A program made the translations under genes and the position numbers. Under the pieces are notes generated by a model. The model was not told the DNA's origin. It searched no databases and worked only from the letters and a program-made list of their open reading frames with translations. Shown one piece after another: positions 33,394 to 41,782 of a stretch of DNA of 64,000 nucleotides. The stretch's first letter is position 1, and each line of letters opens with the position of its first letter. Source of the stretch: BD1-7 clade bacterium (lineage in GTDB: Bacteria; Pseudomonadota; Gammaproteobacteria; Pseudomonadales; DT-91); the NCBI GenBank assembly GCA_902705865.1, contig CACSIO010000001.1:691583-755582 (forward strand), in the 5' to 3' direction.

Positions 33394-33544
33394 TGATGAC
33401 GAATTATAGGTGTAAGGCGCACAATGAAAGCAACGAGTCTGTCGGTGCTTCCTGCTAAGTGTAAACGCAGATGGCTTAGCATGCAGGGTGGCCTTGGCCG
33501 CGCGAGTATATCATCTTTATTCTGTAGTCCTGAACCTCGTTAGT

Positions 33545-33573
33545 CTGGCAGACAACAGGTGAATTGTTATAAT
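33545..33573 (+). promoter_or_regulatory. Sigma-70 promoter upstream of the outer-membrane protein gene
   Basis: CTGGCA (33545-33550) and a perfect TATAAT (33568-33573) are separated by 17 bases. The expected start of transcription gives a leader of about 105 bases before the ATG at 33686. It lies in the 292-bp divergent gap between the GT39 gene and the barrel gene, which holds no other gene that I can see. Confidence 0.6.
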
Positions 33574-33685
33574 GTTTCGCATTCCGCTATGGTCTTGCAG
33601 CGCTACTGTATTTTGTTACCTATAAATGTAGGCCAGCGGCGTTCAATAGGACATCTATCAACATTAGTAAGAAGGAACTTCCACC

Positions 33686-34291
33686 ATGTTAAACGTCGGA
33701 TTCTTGTTACGTCACTCGAGTTTCAAGCATTTGAGTATCCGTCTTGTTGCACTGATTGCTGCGTTAAATGTCGGCGCGTCTTTTGCTCAGGAGCAAGGCT
33801 CAGTCAAAGACCGCTCGAATGTGACATTTGGTATCAATGCAGGATATGCGGCATTCAAACCGTTAGGGAATAGCGCACCTAAATACGATGGCAGTTACAC
33901 AACCAACCTTTATGTCGGTTACAACTTCACTCGCTCTTTCGGGCTTGAGGTTGCCTACGGTATTTCTGGTGAATTTAAACCGGAAGACGATGCGCAGTTT
34001 TCGGGTATCGAGTCATCAACGTTACGCGTTGGCCCTACTTTTTGGGGAGAATTAAATAATTGGCTGGGTATCTACAATAAAATCCAATACGCCGATGTCA
34101 CGCTGAAGAACAAACAAAATGCCGACAAGGGCGACTTGAGTACCAACGGTGCCTACTATGAAGTCGGTTTGCTCTGGGAGTTATCGCCGAATATCGGCAT
34201 CACAACCAGTGCTGCGTATTTATGGACGGCGGGTGACGATAATAACTTTTCTCAAATTCAAGGCTTGGGTGGTTTGCACTTTCGCTTCTGA
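33686..34291 (+). CDS. Outer-membrane beta-barrel protein (OmpW/OmpA-like, 8-strand type)
   Basis: 201 residues. A rather long signal region ends at VGASFA. Alternating amphipathic strands follow, with a terminal Phe (GGLHFRF) that fits recognition by the BAM machinery. The opening VTFGINAGYAAFKPLG and the repeated GY/GL turns suit small eight-stranded barrels. Function unknown. AAGAAGGAACTT precedes the ATG. Confidence 0.82.
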   Translation: MLNVGFLLRHSSFKHLSIRLVALIAALNVGASFAQEQGSVKDRSNVTFGINAGYAAFKPLGNSAPKYDGSYTTNLYVGYNFTRSFGLEVAYGISGEFKPEDDAQFSGIESSTLRVGPTFWGELNNWLGIYNKIQYADVTLKNKQNADKGDLSTNGAYYEVGLLWELSPNIGITTSAAYLWTAGDDNNFSQIQGLGGLHFRF

Positions 34292-34329
34292 GTGATTTCG
34301 TTTCTAAGTGATAGCGGCCGGTTGGTTGT

Positions 34330-35322
34330 TCACCACCGCCGAATGGGATGCAGCGCAATCGTATTGCGTTGCTCTTGCCTGTGTTTCAATGCGGCGATCG
34401 CCTGCTCAAGTGTCACAACGTCAAATCTAACCTGATTGCCCGGTATGAGTTGGGCAACCTTCGGCCAGTGAGTTTCCATCAGGTATCCAATTTTTGGATA
34501 GCCGCCAATGGTTTGGTGATCATGCATCATAATAATCGGTTGCCCAGACGGCGGTAATTGCACGGTGCCGGTTGCCATACCTTCTGACAAAACGGTTTGC
34601 GAAGGCATCTTTATAACCGCCGATGATGTTAATCGGATACCCATGCGGTCAGATTGCGGCGATACGTTGAAACACTGGTTAGTGAGTTGCTCTTCCAGTT
34701 GTGCTTGTTCAGTCGGTGACCACTGGGTGTTGTTGGTGTTGATCACTATGCCTAATGTGTCAGGTAGTGATTGTTCACCATAGGCTGCACCGAGCTGCGA
34801 AAAATCTGATCGACTCAATGCTTGTTCGATACACGCTGTCGATGAGGTGTTTGCGTACAATGTTTGGGATGCTGTGATCGGCGGTAAAAGATCTTCTCGA
34901 TTACAGGTGCTGGCGCTGTTAAACAGCTCCGGCGATGCAAAACCGCCAGCGATGGCTAAGTAGGCCCGTGCGCCGCTTTTTGAATAGTCGAGCGTCAGCA
35001 GATCTCCCGGTTTTAAGTGAGTGCTTACCCACTGTGAAACCCTTTTTCCGTTTACCATCACGTTCAGTGAACAGCCGGTTATTGCAATCGAGCAGCAGGT
35101 CAATGCGCGTGCTTTATAGCCACCGAAGGCGATCTCGATAACGGTTGCTCCCTCCGTGTTATTGCATAGCCGATTTGCCCAGTAGTACGCATCGTTGTCG
35201 ATAGCGCCTGCGGTTGTCATTCCTAAATGCGCGACACCATAGCGGCCTGTATCTTGAAATTGGGCGAGGGGCCCTGGAGCGATAATTTCAAAAGCTGGCG
35301 TGGCGGAGGCAGGAATTTTCAT
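34330..35322 (-). CDS. pxpC: 5-oxoprolinase subunit C (PxpC)
   Basis: 330 residues of the biotin-dependent carboxyltransferase-like (KipA) family. Typical segments are GPLAQFQDTGRYGVAHLGMTTAGAIDNDAYYWANRL, PPSGQPIIMMHDHQTIGGYPKIG and the C-terminal IPGNQVRFDVVTLEQA. PxpABC together open 5-oxoproline to glutamate using ATP. The start overlaps the pxpB stop by four bases. The order A-B-C is that of a standard detoxification or nitrogen-salvage operon. Confidence 0.93.
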   Translation of the reverse strand: MKIPASATPAFEIIAPGPLAQFQDTGRYGVAHLGMTTAGAIDNDAYYWANRLCNNTEGATVIEIAFGGYKARALTCCSIAITGCSLNVMVNGKRVSQWVSTHLKPGDLLTLDYSKSGARAYLAIAGGFASPELFNSASTCNREDLLPPITASQTLYANTSSTACIEQALSRSDFSQLGAAYGEQSLPDTLGIVINTNNTQWSPTEQAQLEEQLTNQCFNVSPQSDRMGIRLTSSAVIKMPSQTVLSEGMATGTVQLPPSGQPIIMMHDHQTIGGYPKIGYLMETHWPKVAQLIPGNQVRFDVVTLEQAIAALKHRQEQRNTIALHPIRRW

Positions 35323-36038
35323 GCGTTAGCATCCTGCCATTGCTGTTGTGATAGGCATTCAAACCGAACTGAATCACCGACACGAAATTGACAGGGATCC
35401 TCGCGCTTCAGATCAAAAGGTTGGAACAAACTTGCGGGTGTATGGCCGATGATGCGCCATCCACCGGGTGAGGCTGTGGGATATACCGCAGTCATTGTCT
35501 CTGCCAGTGCAACCGCTCCGGCGGGGACGCGTGGCCGGGGTGTTGATCGTCGTGCGATGCGATATGCGTCGGGCATGTGACCCAGATAGGCAAACCCCGG
35601 TGCGAATCCGATCACGCACACGCGAAATTGCTGATTCTGATGCTGTTCTATGAGGTATTCTGGTGTGATCTTTAGCGTTTCTGCCGTTGTGAGTAAATCC
35701 CAGTCTGGAGAAAAGTCATAATAGACAGGGATGACATGCTCGCGGCCGATATGTTGCACAGAGGTATTTTGCCAGTCATTGAGCAACGTCGTTAGGCACA
35801 ATTCCATGGAGGCATGGTCGGTTAGCAATGGGTCAAAAACCACAAGTACTGTGTTAAACCCGGCAACACAATCCAGTAATCCTAAAGCCTCAGATGTTTG
35901 TAGCTGTTCAACCAACCATTGGAGTTGCTGGCTGAGTTCTGCCGATTCTGGCGCATTGATTCGCAACATCAGGCTGCGTTCGTTTTCCCGCGTTAATTGC
36001 ATTGCCGGCTGTCCAGCTCTATTGAATTCAGTGTGCAT
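35319..36038 (-). CDS. pxpB: 5-oxoprolinase subunit B (PxpB)
   Basis: About 239 residues of the KipI/PxpB family. FRVCVIGFAPGFAYLGHMPD, RRSTPRPRVPAGAVALA and SPGGWRIIGHTPASLF are invariant family blocks. A longer frame from 36104 would run deep into pxpA. The ATG at 36038 overlaps the pxpA end by 11 bases and gives the usual length. The exact start is not certain, since its ribosome site is weak. Confidence 0.9.
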   Translation of the reverse strand: MHTEFNRAGQPAMQLTRENERSLMLRINAPESAELSQQLQWLVEQLQTSEALGLLDCVAGFNTVLVVFDPLLTDHASMELCLTTLLNDWQNTSVQHIGREHVIPVYYDFSPDWDLLTTAETLKITPEYLIEQHQNQQFRVCVIGFAPGFAYLGHMPDAYRIARRSTPRPRVPAGAVALAETMTAVYPTASPGGWRIIGHTPASLFQPFDLKREDPCQFRVGDSVRFECLSQQQWQDANA

Positions 36039-36780
36039 GCTTGGAGAGTAGGGCCCGTATTGCCTTAACGCCCTCGATGGCATCTGGGCTGTCACCATGT
36101 ACACACAATGTATCGACCTTTAGCGTCAGTACTTTGCCCGATACGCTGCAAATATAACCCTCTTGTATCAAATCTTGGGCCTGTTTCAGCATGCCTGCGT
36201 GATCATGCACTGCATTGGGTTGGTTACGGGGTACCAATAATCCCTCGTCGGTATACGCTCTGTCGGCGAAGGCTTCAAATAACACTGCAACACCCAAAGC
36301 ATCTGCCATCGCTTGATGAGACTGCCATCGGTTTGTTGCTTGCAGCATCAGGGCCACGTCGCCATGAAAGCTTTGCGTTGCCTGCATGACACTGTTCAGA
36401 ACCTCGTCATCCTTCATCATGTCGTTGTACAGTGCGCCATGAGGCTTGATGTAGCTCATTGTGCAGCCAATTGATTGTGCAAGACCATCGATTGCGCTGG
36501 CTTGATAGAGGATCAATGCGTGTAAATCGGCATCACTGATGTTCATCGAACGGCGACCGAAGCCGGCGATATCCGGGTATGACGGATGTGCGCCGATGGC
36601 AACATTGTGTTCTTTAGCCAGCTTTAACGTTTTCAGTATGGTAGTTGGGTCGCCAGCATGAAACCCGCAGGCGACATTTGCACGGTCAATAAATGGAACT
36701 ACTGCCTGTTCATCGGTCACTTGCCAAGCGCCGAAACTTTCGCCCAAATCGCAGTTCAGATCAATTGATGTTGCTGTCAT
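36028..36780 (-). CDS. pxpA: 5-oxoprolinase subunit A (PxpA, LamB/YcsF family)
   Basis: 250 residues. The N-terminal signature SIDLNCDLGESFGAW, ANVACGFHAGDP, GAHPSYPD and the late SVSGKVLTLKVDTLCVHGD identify PxpA. The ATG at 36780 has AGGGCAGAGA upstream and begins exactly at the family start. Upstream in-frame codons to 36939 encode non-conserved residues. It is first in pxpABC. Confidence 0.93.
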   Translation of the reverse strand: MTATSIDLNCDLGESFGAWQVTDEQAVVPFIDRANVACGFHAGDPTTILKTLKLAKEHNVAIGAHPSYPDIAGFGRRSMNISDADLHALILYQASAIDGLAQSIGCTMSYIKPHGALYNDMMKDDEVLNSVMQATQSFHGDVALMLQATNRWQSHQAMADALGVAVLFEAFADRAYTDEGLLVPRNQPNAVHDHAGMLKQAQDLIQEGYICSVSGKVLTLKVDTLCVHGDSPDAIEGVKAIRALLSKHAH

Positions 36781-36941
36781 TCTCTGCCCTTGCATGGTGG
36801 TGTAGCAAACATGATTTAATTTCAGGTTGGATGCTGAAACCTTTCTATACTGTGGAAACTCGATTTTAGGTCTTGGTTTATCGATTCGACCGAAATCGTA
36901 CCTGTGAATAATCTTATGGATAATTAAGAAGGAGCTCAATT

Positions 36942-37046
36942 ATGGTGACAGAAGATACTCGCACGATGAAACAGATTGGTTTGTCGATCGGCGGCATGGC
37001 AGCCGTTACCTTTGTGCTTGTTGTTGTAGCACACTTGGTCGGTTGA
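36942..37046 (+). CDS. 34-residue single-pass membrane protein
   Basis: A short frame with a textbook ribosome site (AAGAAGGAG, eight bases before the ATG). It begins MVTEDTRTMKQIGLSIGG and continues with a hydrophobic helix rich in Val/Leu/Ala that ends in AHLVG. It is divergent from pxpA and is not part of any longer frame. The function is unknown. It belongs to a class of tiny membrane proteins usually missed by gene callers. Confidence 0.68.
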   Translation: MVTEDTRTMKQIGLSIGGMAAVTFVLVVVAHLVG

Positions 37047-37216
37047 TGAGATCTTGAGCCAATCTTTTGGATATTGAACAGGCTGTTGCTGATTCGAGGC
37101 GTTTAACCCTAGCGACCAGCATCAACAGTCGTCTTCTTCGGGCCGGTTTTGATCGGCCCGATTGATTCATCAAGCCTACCCATTTGCGTTATCGCCTTCG
37201 ATTGAAGCATCAGGTT

Positions 37217-38116
37217 TCAGTCGTTACGTGTCGGCCTTATTAGCGCTCGTAACCAGTTAAACAGGCCGTTATCCTTTAACACCATATAATCAATTTTGTC
37301 ATACCAGGTGTTGAGGCCTTCTGGGTCTTTGTAGAAGTCATTACGGGTACGAAAATCCGCGTCGGCGTCCAGTTGTTTGACCACTTTTGCCGGGTTACCA
37401 GCAACAATAACGTTAGCAGGCACATCTTTGCTGACGACTGATCCTGCGCCGACAATCGAGTTTTTGCCGATGGTTACGCCCTTCAAAACCGTGCAGTGAT
37501 CGCCAAGCCAGACATTGTCTTCAATGATGATCGGGTTGACCTCTTTCGGTCGTGAAACGCGGTCATAGATACCGTGCCAGTCTGAGTCAGTGAGATACAC
37601 GCCATTCGCGAGCATAACGCCATTGCCGATGCGAATTTCATCACAAGCACTGATGCGTGAGCCGGGGCTGATAAGCACACAGTCGCCAATGGTGATTTTG
37701 CCTTGGTCGGGCTCGTGTCCCCAAACCCCAATGCGTACTCGCTGATCAGTCTCAGAGATAACCGTAACGCAGCGGCCGATCCGGATATTGGGCCCGGATA
37801 TTTGGGTAAACCAAGGTTTCATAAACGTCGGATGATCACCCAGTTCATCACATTTGGGTGCCATAAAATACTGTGTATACCAGTAGCGGTATTTCAGGTA
37901 TGCCTTCTTGATATAGTAAGGCCTGCGATCCTGACGCATAAGCACTCCAATGCTCGAGCAAAGGCGCATATTGTGCATGAAATAGCCGTTGAAATCATCC
38001 ATATCGCCGTTGAGTAAACCGTTGAAAGTGATATTAATGTCATCTTTCACTGGCTGCTTACGCGTGAAAAGATGCAGCGCTTCTGGTAAATTTCTTGCCG
38101 CTATTATTCCATTCAA
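37217..38116 (-). CDS. Left-handed beta-helix (hexapeptide) acyltransferase, WbbJ-like
   Basis: 299 residues. A non-repetitive N-terminal part (to about 100) is followed by hexapeptide repeats, for example IRIGRCVTV, ITIGDCVLISPGSRISACDEIRIGNGVMLANGVYL, and VWLGDHCTVLKGVTIGKNSIVGAGSVVSKDVPANVIVAGNPAKVV. The SDWHG segment holds a likely catalytic His. Probably O-acetylates a cell-envelope sugar. The start region leaves only 18 bp to the divergent DUF1145 gene, so a later start is possible. Confidence 0.85.
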   Translation of the reverse strand: MNGIIAARNLPEALHLFTRKQPVKDDINITFNGLLNGDMDDFNGYFMHNMRLCSSIGVLMRQDRRPYYIKKAYLKYRYWYTQYFMAPKCDELGDHPTFMKPWFTQISGPNIRIGRCVTVISETDQRVRIGVWGHEPDQGKITIGDCVLISPGSRISACDEIRIGNGVMLANGVYLTDSDWHGIYDRVSRPKEVNPIIIEDNVWLGDHCTVLKGVTIGKNSIVGAGSVVSKDVPANVIVAGNPAKVVKQLDADADFRTRNDFYKDPEGLNTWYDKIDYMVLKDNGLFNWLRALIRPTRND

Positions 38117-38134
38117 ATAACAAGAGAGAATTTT

Positions 38135-38401
38135 ATGGTTGCCGCATTTAAAATCGCGACTGCGATAGGTTGGTTAGCTATTGTCGCAAACTGGCTATTT
38201 CCGTTTGGTGGGCAAATGCAGGAAATATTGCATTGGTCGGGTATTTTCCTAGCAGCGGCTCATGCCGTAGAAGTGTTTGTCTTTTTGCCGAAAGCCAAAC
38301 GTGCGGGTGGCAATCTGGGCTTACATGCGGTGCAGTTGTTTCTATTCGGTTACGCTCATAACATGGCGCTCGATCAACAACTGGCAGCGACTACTGCGTA
38401 G
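38135..38401 (+). CDS. DUF1145 family membrane protein (YhhL-like)
   Basis: 88 residues with three predicted helices. GWLAIVANWLFPF, HWSGIFLAAAHAVEVFVFLP and LGLHAVQLFLFGYAHNM fit DUF1145. Function unknown. The ATG has CAAGAGAGA upstream. A perfect inverted repeat (38430-38460) lies downstream, before the convergent gene. Confidence 0.85.
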   Translation: MVAAFKIATAIGWLAIVANWLFPFGGQMQEILHWSGIFLAAAHAVEVFVFLPKAKRAGGNLGLHAVQLFLFGYAHNMALDQQLAATTA

Positions 38402-38429
38402 GCGTGAAGTGAGGGGAAAATCTGACATT

Positions 38430-38460
38430 CAGTGCTCCGTTTTTCTAACGAGGAGCACTG
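38430..38460 (+). repeat. 9-bp perfect inverted repeat after the DUF1145 gene
   Basis: CAGTGCTCC and GGAGCACTG flank a 13-base loop that itself contains TTTTT. It lies about 30 bases after the stop codon. It is a possible hairpin terminator, but no T-run follows it. Confidence 0.5.
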
Positions 38461-38520
38461 ATATCTAGACGATAACCCTGACAATAGGCCGCCTGTGACG
38501 GCCCTACTTGAGAAGGTACG

Positions 38521-39117
38521 TTATTGGGCTGATAGCGCCTTGAAGTCAATAGCATTGGCGTAGGCTTTTGCATTCGCAGCGTTATCTTTGCTACCACCGG
38601 CACTGACACTAAGAACGGTTTGGCCGTTGTTCAACTGGAAGTGTAACTCGTAGGTACCATCTTCATTTTGCACGAGTGCCTTTTGGCCGTTAACTGTCAT
38701 AAAGCGCATGCCAGACATCGAGGCTACCGATGGGTTGGCAAACATCATTACCATCGCTTGCACCATTGGGCTGTCGGTTAACATCGTGATATCTACGAAT
38801 GCTTCTGCTTTGGTATATGTTTTGTGAACCGTTGTGCCACCGCCCATCATACTGCCTGCAAACCCCTCGGACTCACTATCTTGTGACTCCCAGCCTGCTA
38901 ATGGTTTAGGCATTAAATCACTAACTTTATCCGCTTTAGCTTGGCGGGCGAGTGTCGATGCATAATCCCATTGGCTGGCAGCTTCGCCAAATTTCCCCGA
39001 CTTGTAGAGTTGTAACCCTTCGTTGATGGCGTCTTCGACATCATCAGCCAAGGCCAAGCTGCTAGACAATAGCGTAGCGGCGATAATGGCGGCAGGGATG
39101 AAAGAAATCCGCTTCAT
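38521..39117 (-). CDS. Periplasmic protein of unknown function with TPR-like N-terminal region
   Basis: 198 residues. A classical signal peptide ends LALADD. A short repeat-like helix pair (AINEGLQLYKSGKFGEAASQW) resembles one tetratricopeptide unit. The rest holds a beta-rich domain with a Gly/Met segment (SMMGGGTTVHKTY) and VNGQKALVQNEDGTYELHF. No known enzyme motif. I do not recognise a named family. Confidence 0.72.
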   Translation of the reverse strand: MKRISFIPAAIIAATLLSSSLALADDVEDAINEGLQLYKSGKFGEAASQWDYASTLARQAKADKVSDLMPKPLAGWESQDSESEGFAGSMMGGGTTVHKTYTKAEAFVDITMLTDSPMVQAMVMMFANPSVASMSGMRFMTVNGQKALVQNEDGTYELHFQLNNGQTVLSVSAGGSKDNAANAKAYANAIDFKALSAQ

Positions 39118-39612
39118 TTTGTAGTCCTTCTAGAGCATTTTAATACGTCGATGATGGGCAGCGTAGGTTTGATCCGAGCTGCGTCAGTGTTTTCATTTCG
39201 GCGATTACCTTAGCAGAGTCTCGCAAAAAAATGGCTGATGTTTATCATAAACCGCCGTATTTTTGGGTGTTTTGTCGGTATGGTCGTGCGCAAATATCGT
39301 GCAGTCTACATGTGTTCTTTCACCTTTGTTTTCAAAGGCTGCTCCTAACAACATCTTGCATTTTTTGCTTGGAAACCCTCTCTCCAAGAGGGAAACCGCT
39401 CGTGTAGACAATATTACCTTGGGGGGCATCTTCTATCCCGTTGGTCGAATATGCTCTTGTTTGGTGCGGGATGAGCATTCTATTGGTCGTCGCGTGCACG
39501 GTTCTTCGGTACACTCAAGCATTGAGTTGACGCCAAATCGGTCGCAGGAATACAGAACCGGGGCGTTGCTTTCCCCTTGGCAACATTCATAACAACAGGG
39601 AGGGGTGAATGT
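39118..39612. other. Intergenic region upstream of the hybrid kinase
   Basis: No gene seen in 495 bp. A short hairpin (CCCTCT/AGAGGG, 39376-39393), flanked by two GGAAACC copies, is the only structure I noticed. It may be a control site of the kinase gene. Confidence 0.45.
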
Positions 39613-41244
39613 ATGTATTTTGACGCGTCGACATTACGACAAAACGATTTTATATCCCGATTGGGTAAGTGGCAGAGTACGTTGGATGTCATGACAGCCT
39701 GCTACGATGCGGTTTCCGGCGTTATAACGCAATACACCGCAGATTCGTTCAAGGTTGCCGTTTGTAATGACACCAACCAGATCGATATCGACGTCGGAGA
39801 CAGTATCTCTTGCGAATTGAATGTATTCTGCCGAAAAGTGGTCTTTGATGAAAAAGATCTCTACATTCCAGATGCGTTGCAAGACAGCTATTGGGACGAC
39901 AACCCATTGGTACAAAGTGGCATTGTTTCCTATTACGGTACGTTGATCCGATGGCCTGATGGTGCGCCCTTTGGCACCCTGTGCATTATGGATCGTAAAC
40001 CCACGGATTATGATCCAAAGTTTCTGCAACTCATTGATAGTTTTCGGTCTTTAATTGAGGCTGATCTCGAATTACTGATACGTTTCTATCGTAAATCCGA
40101 GTTTGTTTCTTCCCTTAGCCATGAGATCCGCTCGCCTATGAACGGTATTATCGGCATGGCTGAAGCGTTATTGATTGAACCTTTATCTGAGACTCAACGA
40201 CAAAAGGCTCAAATTATCCGGGATTGTTCCATGGATATGCTGACGCTGTTGAATGATGTGCTCGATATGGCAAAGATCGAAGCCGGCAAATTCACGTTGG
40301 AACCAGAAGTCTTCGATGTAAAGCGTTTGCTGTCATCCACTCAGGCATTGTGGCATCAGCGCGCTTCAGACAGAGGGCTGGAGTTACGCATAGATCTTGC
40401 CGATGAAATACCGCCTTACCTGTTTGGTGATTTGCAAAAGCTACGGCAGATTATTTTCAATTTACTCTCAAACAGCATCAAGTTTACAGACGAAGGTTAT
40501 GTGTGTTTGCGGCTTAAATCGCAGCCGATGGGCCGGCAGAAGTGTTTGCTATTGGTTGAAATTGAAGACACCGGCGTTGGGATGGATGAGATGACGCGCA
40601 AACAGATCTTCCAACCTTTTTATCAAGGTGCGACGCCGAAGCAGTCACTCGGCACGGGCTTAGGTTTGTCGATTTGTCAGAACATGATCGAGATTATGGG
40701 CGGCGACATTGGTGCTGATAGTTTGCCGGGCAGAGGGTCGTGTTTTTATCTGTCGGTGCCGATGCAATTGCCGGATGCGAGAGGCGATACCCACGATGTT
40801 GATGGCGGGCGTATCGTTGATCGCTACATGAAATTAAAAGACAAACGCGTCTTGGTAGTTGACGACAGCCCGGTCAATTTGCAGGTAGCAGACGTATTAC
40901 TGGGGTCGTTGGGGTGTCAGCCGGTTTTAGCTGATTCTGCCGATATGGCGCTTCTTCAGATAAAAGCGCAACGTTTTGATATTGTCATGATGGATGTGGT
41001 GATGCCTGACACAGACGGCTTCGCAGCAACGGCGTTGATACGAGCCTTGGGAGGGTGGTGCACGGAGGTTCCAATCATCGCTGTTACCGCCAATGCGCTG
41101 GGTGATATGCATGAAGTCTGCGCAGCAGCAGATATGAATGGGTATTTGCCGAAACCCGTTACGATCGAGAGCCTCAAAGCCGCGCTTGAGAGTGTGGTTT
41201 GTCTTCAACGTGAGCCCCCGAAACCGAAAGCGCAGCAAGGTTAA
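39613..41244 (+). CDS. GAF-domain hybrid histidine kinase with receiver domain
   Basis: 543 residues, no membrane segment, so cytoplasmic. A GAF domain (about 20-155; DAVSGVITQYTADSFKVAV, GTLCIMDRKPTD) is followed by a HisKA domain with SLSHEIRSPMNG (His about 170). The ATPase domain has N-box LRQIIFNLLSNSIKF, DTGVGM and GTGLGLSI. A C-terminal receiver has VVDDSPVN, the phospho-Asp in MMDVVMPDTDG, and KPV. No output domain or separate regulator gene is adjacent. GGGAGGGG lies upstream of the ATG at 39613. The longer frame starts with TTG at 39577. Confidence 0.93.
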   Translation: MYFDASTLRQNDFISRLGKWQSTLDVMTACYDAVSGVITQYTADSFKVAVCNDTNQIDIDVGDSISCELNVFCRKVVFDEKDLYIPDALQDSYWDDNPLVQSGIVSYYGTLIRWPDGAPFGTLCIMDRKPTDYDPKFLQLIDSFRSLIEADLELLIRFYRKSEFVSSLSHEIRSPMNGIIGMAEALLIEPLSETQRQKAQIIRDCSMDMLTLLNDVLDMAKIEAGKFTLEPEVFDVKRLLSSTQALWHQRASDRGLELRIDLADEIPPYLFGDLQKLRQIIFNLLSNSIKFTDEGYVCLRLKSQPMGRQKCLLLVEIEDTGVGMDEMTRKQIFQPFYQGATPKQSLGTGLGLSICQNMIEIMGGDIGADSLPGRGSCFYLSVPMQLPDARGDTHDVDGGRIVDRYMKLKDKRVLVVDDSPVNLQVADVLLGSLGCQPVLADSADMALLQIKAQRFDIVMMDVVMPDTDGFAATALIRALGGWCTEVPIIAVTANALGDMHEVCAAADMNGYLPKPVTIESLKAALESVVCLQREPPKPKAQQG

Positions 41245-41314
41245 TCCATTGGCGAAATTGCGGGGCCTTTGGGGCTTACTCTAGGGTCGGACGAATAGGT
41301 GATGTAGCGTGTAG

Positions 41315-41782
41315 CTATAACTTTTCGGCGGTGTTCCCTTCCGATAAGGCTGTTAGTGCCATCTGTTTGAAGGTTTTCAAACATCCCCTGCCGGCAGGGT
41401 TTTTCGCTTTGCAAAAGCACTGCGTGCTATAAGCCAATGCATCCAAATCATCAAAAAATTCCGTTTGCTGATCTCGTGCGATATAGGCATTAAATGCCTC
41501 TTTGGTAATGCCAAAGCAATAACAAACCGTCTTGTTTTTTATTTGCTGTGCACTCTGTAAATCATCGATTTGAAACGCGCGATCAACAGAGAAATAGCTG
41601 GTATTGCAGGTGTCGTTCAGGCAATAGAAATAAGGCGTATCCGAAAAATCCTGTTGATTCAGCGGAAACTTCACATGATGCCGAATCGTCACTTCCCTCA
41701 CTTTCTGCCCTTTGTAATTACAGCTGGGGCAAAGGTGTGCGTCACCGAAATTTGGGGCGACCTCAGATACGGTTGCCATCAT
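41315..41782 (-). CDS. CopZ-like Zn/[2Fe-2S]-binding protein at the end of a corrinoid-uptake operon
   Basis: 155 residues. Cys pairs LCPSC (18-21) and YCLNDTC form a likely Zn-binding N-terminal domain. A C-terminal region, VCYCFGITKEAF followed by CFCKAKNPAGRGC, fits the BFD-like [2Fe-2S] domain of CopZ-type metallochaperones. The first ATG (41782) overlaps the permease stop as ATGA, with GAGGA upstream. Upstream codons belong to the permease. Its operon is controlled by a cobalamin riboswitch, so a link to corrinoid or cobalt handling, or to delivery of reducing power, is plausible but inferred. Confidence 0.82.
   Translation of the reverse strand: MMATVSEVAPNFGDAHLCPSCNYKGQKVREVTIRHHVKFPLNQQDFSDTPYFYCLNDTCNTSYFSVDRAFQIDDLQSAQQIKNKTVCYCFGITKEAFNAYIARDQQTEFFDDLDALAYSTQCFCKAKNPAGRGCLKTFKQMALTALSEGNTAEKL

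Noticed and set aside
37140..37160. CGGGCCG/CGGCCCG hairpin as terminator
   Set aside because: No T-run on either strand; only a weak stem-loop.
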